Of a stretch of 64,000 nt of DNA, positions 63,077 to 64,000 are shown piece by piece. Source of the stretch: Bog-756 sp963725275 (lineage in GTDB: Bacteria > Actinomycetota > Acidimicrobiia > Acidimicrobiales > RAAP-2); contig CAVRXS010000007.1 of NCBI GenBank assembly GCA_963725275.1, positions 186,001-250,000 of the forward strand, written 5' to 3'. The translations under genes were made by a program, and so were the position numbers. Below the pieces are notes generated by a model. The model saw only the letters and a program-made list of their open reading frames with translations, searched no databases and was not told the DNA's origin. The first letter of the stretch is position 1. Each line of letters opens with the position of its first letter.

Positions 63077-64000
63077 TGCCGCCCGAACGGATGCCGGCCG
63101 ACGACACGAGCCCGCTCCCACCGCTCCGGGTGGACGGCCGTCTCGACCGGGTCCGGGCTCTGCTGGCGACTGCGGGCGGAGCAGACGATCCGGTCGACGC
63201 CCTGTTGGTGACCGCGCCGTCCAACGTGCGCTGGCTGACCGGGTTCTCCGGCTCGGCCGGCATGCTGCTCGTCACCGGGGAGACAGCGGTGCTCACCACC
63301 GACGGACGCTACCGGTCGCAGTCCGAGGAGCAGCTGGCCGCGGCAGGCGTCTCCGGAGAGGTCGACGTACAGGTTGGCGGGGTGGCCGCCCAGCGCGAGG
63401 CGTTGGCGACGGCTCTGGCGGGAGCCCGACGCCTCGGACTCGAGGCCGACCATGTGACCTGGGCTGCCGTGCGCGCCTGGGAGTCGGTGTTCCCCGGGGC
63501 CAAACTGCGCGCCACGCGTGGCGTGATCGAGGGTCTCCGCGCTGTCAAGGAGGACGGCGAGCTCGCACGGATGGCGCGGGCCGCAGACATCGCCGACGCG
63601 GCCCTCGCCTCGGTGCTGCCCCTGCTCGCCGCGTCCGCTCGTCCCGGAACCGGGGCCGGCCACCCGTTGACCGAGGCCGCCTTCGCCACCGCCCTCGACC
63701 ACGCCATGCGCGAACGCGGCGCGGAGGACCGGGCGTTCGAGACCATCGTGGCGTCGGGCGAGAACTCGGCCAAGCCGCACGCCCGGCCCGGCACGAGGGA
63801 GATCCGATTCGGGGACCCGGTCGTGGTCGACTTCGGAGCCGTCTTCGACGGGTACCGATCGGACATGACCCGTACCTTCTGCATCGGGGGGCCGCCTACC
63901 GGCGAGCTGGCCGCCGTCTTCGACGTGGTGGCCGCCTCGCAGCGTGCCGGCGTCGACGCGGTGGAGGCCGGCGTGACCGCGGACGAGGTCGACCGGGCGT
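63073..64000 (+). CDS. Xaa-Pro aminopeptidase family, M24 peptidase (3' end outside window)
   Basis: M24 metallopeptidase removing N-terminal residues before proline. It has an N-terminal creatinase-like domain (ALLVTAPSNVRWLTGFSGSAGMLLV, TTDGRYRSQSEEQL), then the catalytic domain with VASGENSAKPHARPG and metal ligands in VVVDFGAVFDGYRSDMTRTF. The remaining ligands lie beyond the window. The start is GTG 63073, overlapping the aroQ stop, or the in-frame ATG 63076. In actinobacteria this gene commonly sits between aroQ and efp, so efp may follow. Confidence 0.9.
   Translation, partial: MMPPERMPADDTSPLPPLRVDGRLDRVRALLATAGGADDPVDALLVTAPSNVRWLTGFSGSAGMLLVTGETAVLTTDGRYRSQSEEQLAAAGVSGEVDVQVGGVAAQREALATALAGARRLGLEADHVTWAAVRAWESVFPGAKLRATRGVIEGLRAVKEDGELARMARAADIADAALASVLPLLAASARPGTGAGHPLTEAAFATALDHAMRERGAEDRAFETIVASGENSAKPHARPGTREIRFGDPVVVDFGAVFDGYRSDMTRTFCIGGPPTGELAAVFDVVAASQRAGVDAVEAGVTADEVDRA

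Overview
This window is very GC-rich bacterial chromosome with dense, mostly overlapping genes. It contains no rRNA, tRNA, CRISPR array, insertion sequence or prophage gene. The gene content points to the phylum Actinomycetota: a lexA / LysM gene / nrdR block, DUF3040 next to mraZ, a sepF-yggT-divIVA tail on the dcw cluster, a TraR/DksA-lspA-rluD block, DUF3151, a bacterial proteasome activator (Bpa), menaquinone synthesis, and -10 hexamers of the TANNNT type placed for leaderless transcription. An E. coli-type DapD and an unusual dcw cluster suggest a deep branch such as class Acidimicrobiia. That placement is an inference and no search was run.

Layout. 1-5.6 kb: end of hflX, then dapC, a lipoprotein hydrolase, dapD and dapE (diaminopimelate synthesis). 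5.6-12.9 kb: lexA and a divergent LysM gene separated by four SOS boxes, then nrdR, a PIG-L deacetylase, dinB, DUF3040, a ROK kinase, a small unknown, an HNH protein and a lipoate-ligase-like protein. 13-30 kb: the dcw cell-wall and division cluster in the order mraZ, unknown stretch, rsmH, ftsL, ftsI, murE, mraY, a 53-codon ORF, ftsW, murG, murC, murB, ftsQ, ftsZ, pgeF, yggS, sepF, yggT, divIVA. murF and murD are absent. 30-34 kb: a lysine-rich DksA-like protein, lspA, rluD, a sigma-70 factor, and a histidine phosphatase. 34-44 kb, mainly minus strand: an Rrf2 regulator, an unknown protein, dnaE, then yyaL, an unknown protein, a phosphodiesterase and bpa as a likely operon. 44-51 kb: an SDR and menE, menB, menA, menH and menD spread over both strands. 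51-58 kb: an LCP ligase, a carotenoid oxygenase, tyrS, DUF3151, a lipoprotein, a flavin reductase, two small conserved genes and a cysteine-rich protein. 58-64 kb: an Nfu-type Fe-S protein, a prepilin-peptidase-like protein, aroC-aroK-aroB-aroQ, and the start of an M24 peptidase.

The genes are mostly housekeeping and fit together. The dap genes and MurC/E/G/MraY/FtsW/FtsI supply DAP-type peptidoglycan for the divisome (FtsZ, SepF, FtsQ, FtsL, DivIVA). The LexA-controlled LysM protein is placed to link DNA damage to a division block. The aro genes supply chorismate, the precursor of menaquinone.

Eight conserved genes (dapC, murE, ftsQ, lspA, dnaE, yyaL, menE, tyrS) each carry one single-base frame break, and the lipoprotein hydrolase has an in-frame TGA. 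So many breaks in essential genes look more like residual sequencing or assembly indels than biology. Each is annotated as one gene across the break. I found no clearly new multi-gene system. The strongest leads are the four-box SOS region, the dcw cluster without murF and murD, the bpa operon and the widespread leaderless promoter geometry.
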